A program made the position numbers and the translations under genes. From Oxalobacteraceae bacterium (GTDB taxonomy: Bacteria > Pseudomonadota > Gammaproteobacteria > Burkholderiales > Burkholderiaceae_D): a DNA stretch of 6,794 nt. The stretch lies in the NCBI GenBank assembly GCA_947446335.1, contig CANFGA010000173.1:1-6794 (forward strand), written 5' to 3'. Position 1 is the stretch's first letter, and every line of letters begins with the position of its first letter. Shown in pieces: positions 5,689 to 6,794 of this stretch. The notes below the pieces were generated by a model. It saw nothing but the letters and a program-made list of their open reading frames with translations, was not told the DNA's origin and searched no databases.

Positions 5689-5699
5689 CCAGAGGCTGC
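5685..5699 (+). repeat. Small perfect hairpin just before the radC ribosome binding site
   Basis: GCAGCC (5685-5690) and GGCTGC (5694-5699) are perfect complements around a 3-base AGA loop. The hairpin ends three bases before the GGTGGA ribosome binding site of radC and could affect its translation, or mark the spacer between the divergent genes. Its function is unknown. Confidence 0.4.
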
Positions 5700-5717
5700 A
5701 CCGGTGGATGGAAAAAA

Positions 5718-6392
5718 ATGGGCATCAGTGACTGGCCGGCGCATGAGCGCCCGCGTGAACGCTTGATCAGCGAAGGTGCTGCAGCGCTGTCGGATGCCGA
5801 ACTGCTGGCGATTTTTTTGCGCATCGGCGTCAAGGGCAAGAGTGCCGTTGAACTCGCGCGCGACATGGTCGCCCATTTCGGATCGCTGCACGCGCTGTTC
5901 GGCGCCAGCCTGATCGATTTTTCCAAGGTCCATGGCCTCGGTGCGGCCAAGTTCGCCCAGTTGCAAGCAGTGATCGAACTGGCGCGCCGTGCCGTGGAAG
6001 AGCAACTCGAAGCCGGCAACCAACTCAATTCGCCGCAAGCGGTCAAACACTATCTGCGCCTGATCTTCGGCAGCAAGACGCATGAATCGTTTCTGGTGCT
6101 GTTCCTGGATGTGAAGAATCGCCTGATCGCGACCAAGGAAATGTTCAGGGGCACGCTGACCCACACTTCTGTTTACCCGCGCGAAGTCGTCAAGGAAGCG
6201 CTGGCCTGCAACGCCGCCAGCGTCATGCTGGCGCACAACCACCCGTCCGGCACGCCTGATCCGAGCGAGTCCGATCTGCTGCTCACGCGCGCGCTGAGCC
6301 TGGCTCTGGCGCTGGTCGATGTGCGCATACTCGATCATTTTGTCGTGGCCGGGCATCATGTGCATTCGTTTGCCGAACACGGCCAACTTTGA
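5718..6392 (+). CDS. radC: RadC/YicR family JAMM-domain protein
   Basis: RadC proteins carry a C-terminal MPN/JAMM metal-binding fold like zinc isopeptidases; the once-assumed DNA repair role is not well supported, and the true activity remains unclear. The 224-residue product (E. coli RadC is about 222) starts MGISDWPAHERPRERLI, which is the classic RadC opening. It has an LSDAELLAIFLRIG segment (24-37), a helix-hairpin-helix-like VHGLGAAKFAQLQAV (71-85), and the JAMM motif with Glu123 and HNHPSGTPDPSESD (173-186), so all expected metal ligands (His173, His175, Asp186) are present. An upstream in-frame ATG at 5673 was rejected because it lacks a ribosome binding site and would add 15 residues not typical of the family; the ATG at 5718 has GGTGGA about 9 bases upstream. 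It is divergent from fkpB and precedes rpmB, a chromosomal setting rather than a mobile one. Confidence 0.93.
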   Translation: MGISDWPAHERPRERLISEGAAALSDAELLAIFLRIGVKGKSAVELARDMVAHFGSLHALFGASLIDFSKVHGLGAAKFAQLQAVIELARRAVEEQLEAGNQLNSPQAVKHYLRLIFGSKTHESFLVLFLDVKNRLIATKEMFRGTLTHTSVYPREVVKEALACNAASVMLAHNHPSGTPDPSESDLLLTRALSLALALVDVRILDHFVVAGHHVHSFAEHGQL

Positions 6393-6496
6393 GCCTTGCG
6401 CCTTGTAAATTTCAGCTTTTTCCGCATCTGAAACCAGCTCAATAAATTTGTTAAATTTATTAAAATTTAAAAGACACAATTGTTTTTCACAAGTCG
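6393..6496. other. AT-rich gap between radC and the rpmB promoter
   Basis: No gene is visible here. A short inverted repeat, TTTCAG (6410-6415) with CTGAAA (6428-6433), could form a weak hairpin after radC, but it lacks a following T run, so a radC terminator is not established. The second half is nearly all A and T and contains the palindrome described separately. Confidence 0.5.
6441..6461. promoter_or_regulatory. AT-only palindrome upstream of the rpmB promoter
   Basis: AATAAATTT (6441-6449) and AAATTTATT (6453-6461) are exact reverse complements around GTT and lie in a run of almost pure AT (about 6440-6474). The stretch ends about 25 bases upstream of the rpmB -35 box, so it could act as a distal UP element for the ribosomal promoter. 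It could also be the 3' structure of radC mRNA. A binding site for a nucleoid protein is a further possibility. Confidence 0.4.
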
Positions 6497-6525
6497 TTGA
6501 TAAAAATGAGTTTTTTCTATATACT
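6497..6525 (+). promoter_or_regulatory. Sigma-70 promoter of rpmB
   Basis: TTGATA (6497-6502) and TATACT (6520-6525) each match the consensus at five of six positions and are separated by the ideal 17 bases. Transcription should begin near 6532, giving a leader of about 33 bases that contains the strong TAAGGAG ribosome binding site. This is the best promoter in the window, as expected for a highly expressed ribosomal protein operon. Confidence 0.8.
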
Positions 6526-6564
6526 TGCGTTTTTCCGATTGTGGAAGTCCTTAAGGAGTGCGCC

Positions 6565-6794
6565 ATGGCACGTGTTTGCCAAGTCACTGGGAAGAAGCCG
6601 ATGGTCGGCAACAATGTTTCCCATGCAAACAACAAAACCAACCGACGTTTTTTGCCTAACTTGCAAAATCGTCGTATTTTTGTTGAGTCTGAAAACCGCT
6701 GGGTCTCCCTGCGTTTGTCCAACGCCGGTCTGCGCGTCATCGACAAAGTCGGCATCGATGCCGTATTAGTCGACATGCGCGCTCGTGGCGAAAA
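6565..6794 (+). CDS. rpmB: 50S ribosomal protein L28 (truncated by the window edge)
   Basis: L28 is a component of the large ribosomal subunit. The frame from ATG 6565 gives MARVCQVTGKKPMVGNNVSH, followed by ANNKTNRRFLPNLQNRRIFV and RWVSLRLSNAGLRVIDKVGI, matching L28 end to end. Seventy-six complete codons are visible before the window ends inside codon 77; the family is usually 77-78 residues, so only the last residue or two and the stop are missing. TAAGGAG (6552-6558) lies six bases before the ATG, an almost ideal ribosome binding site. A strong promoter is immediately upstream. In most proteobacteria rpmG (L33) follows, and it would be expected just beyond the edge. A single Cys5 is present rather than a zinc-binding CxxC pair, consistent with the zinc-independent form. 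Confidence 0.96.
   Translation, partial: MARVCQVTGKKPMVGNNVSHANNKTNRRFLPNLQNRRIFVESENRWVSLRLSNAGLRVIDKVGIDAVLVDMRARGE

Noticed and set aside
5673..5717. An upstream in-frame ATG giving a 239-residue RadC
   Set aside because: It has no ribosome binding site and would add 15 residues, including the hairpin region, before the conserved RadC opening.
5718..6392. RadC as a mobile-element or phage-defence associated gene
   Set aside because: Shorter radC-like genes do occur on mobile elements, but this full-length copy is flanked by fkpB-ispH and rpmB, a housekeeping setting, with no integrase, repeats or composition shift.
5172..6776. A 534-codon open frame on the minus strand that would fuse a long N-terminal extension to FkpB
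   Set aside because: Only the last 153 codons look like protein. The rest is antisense to radC and the rpmB start, has biased low-complexity composition, and FkpB family members begin at the internal ATG at 5633.

Overview
The window looks like an ordinary chromosomal segment from a betaproteobacterium, most likely of the Oxalobacteraceae (Herminiimonas/Janthinobacterium/Collimonas type). The reasons are the Neisseria/Burkholderia-style trimeric porin, the branched-chain amino acid (liv) proteins, the fkpB-ispH pair next to radC and the L28 gene, and moderate GC with AT-rich gaps. The assignment rests on family resemblance read by eye, not on a search.

Left half (1-4133): a nutrient-uptake locus. 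On the minus strand are livH and the first 102 codons of livM, the two membrane permeases of a branched-chain amino acid type ABC importer; livM runs off the left edge. A 628-base AT-rich divergent regulatory region (1257-1884) separates them from two plus-strand genes: an outer-membrane porin with a GTG start, and a livK-type periplasmic binding protein. A strong intrinsic terminator lies between porin and livK, ending about 20 bases before the livK start. Porin, binding protein and permeases together would form a path from the outer membrane to the cytoplasm.

Right half (4134-6794): housekeeping genes. A long perfect hairpin separates livK from the convergent ispH. On the minus strand, fkpB (FKBP-type prolyl isomerase, SlpA type) is followed 25 bases later by ispH (last enzyme of the MEP isoprenoid pathway), apparently as an operon. 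Divergent from fkpB is radC (JAMM/MPN-domain protein). A 172-base AT-rich gap follows, with a near-consensus sigma-70 promoter driving rpmB (ribosomal protein L28), which is cut by the right edge one or two codons before its expected end.

I found no mobile element, CRISPR array, tRNA, rRNA or convincing new system. The parts most worth a second look are the divergent liv/porin control region, with its palindromes, GCAC/GTGC half-site cluster and possible small transcript, and the terminator placed between porin and livK.
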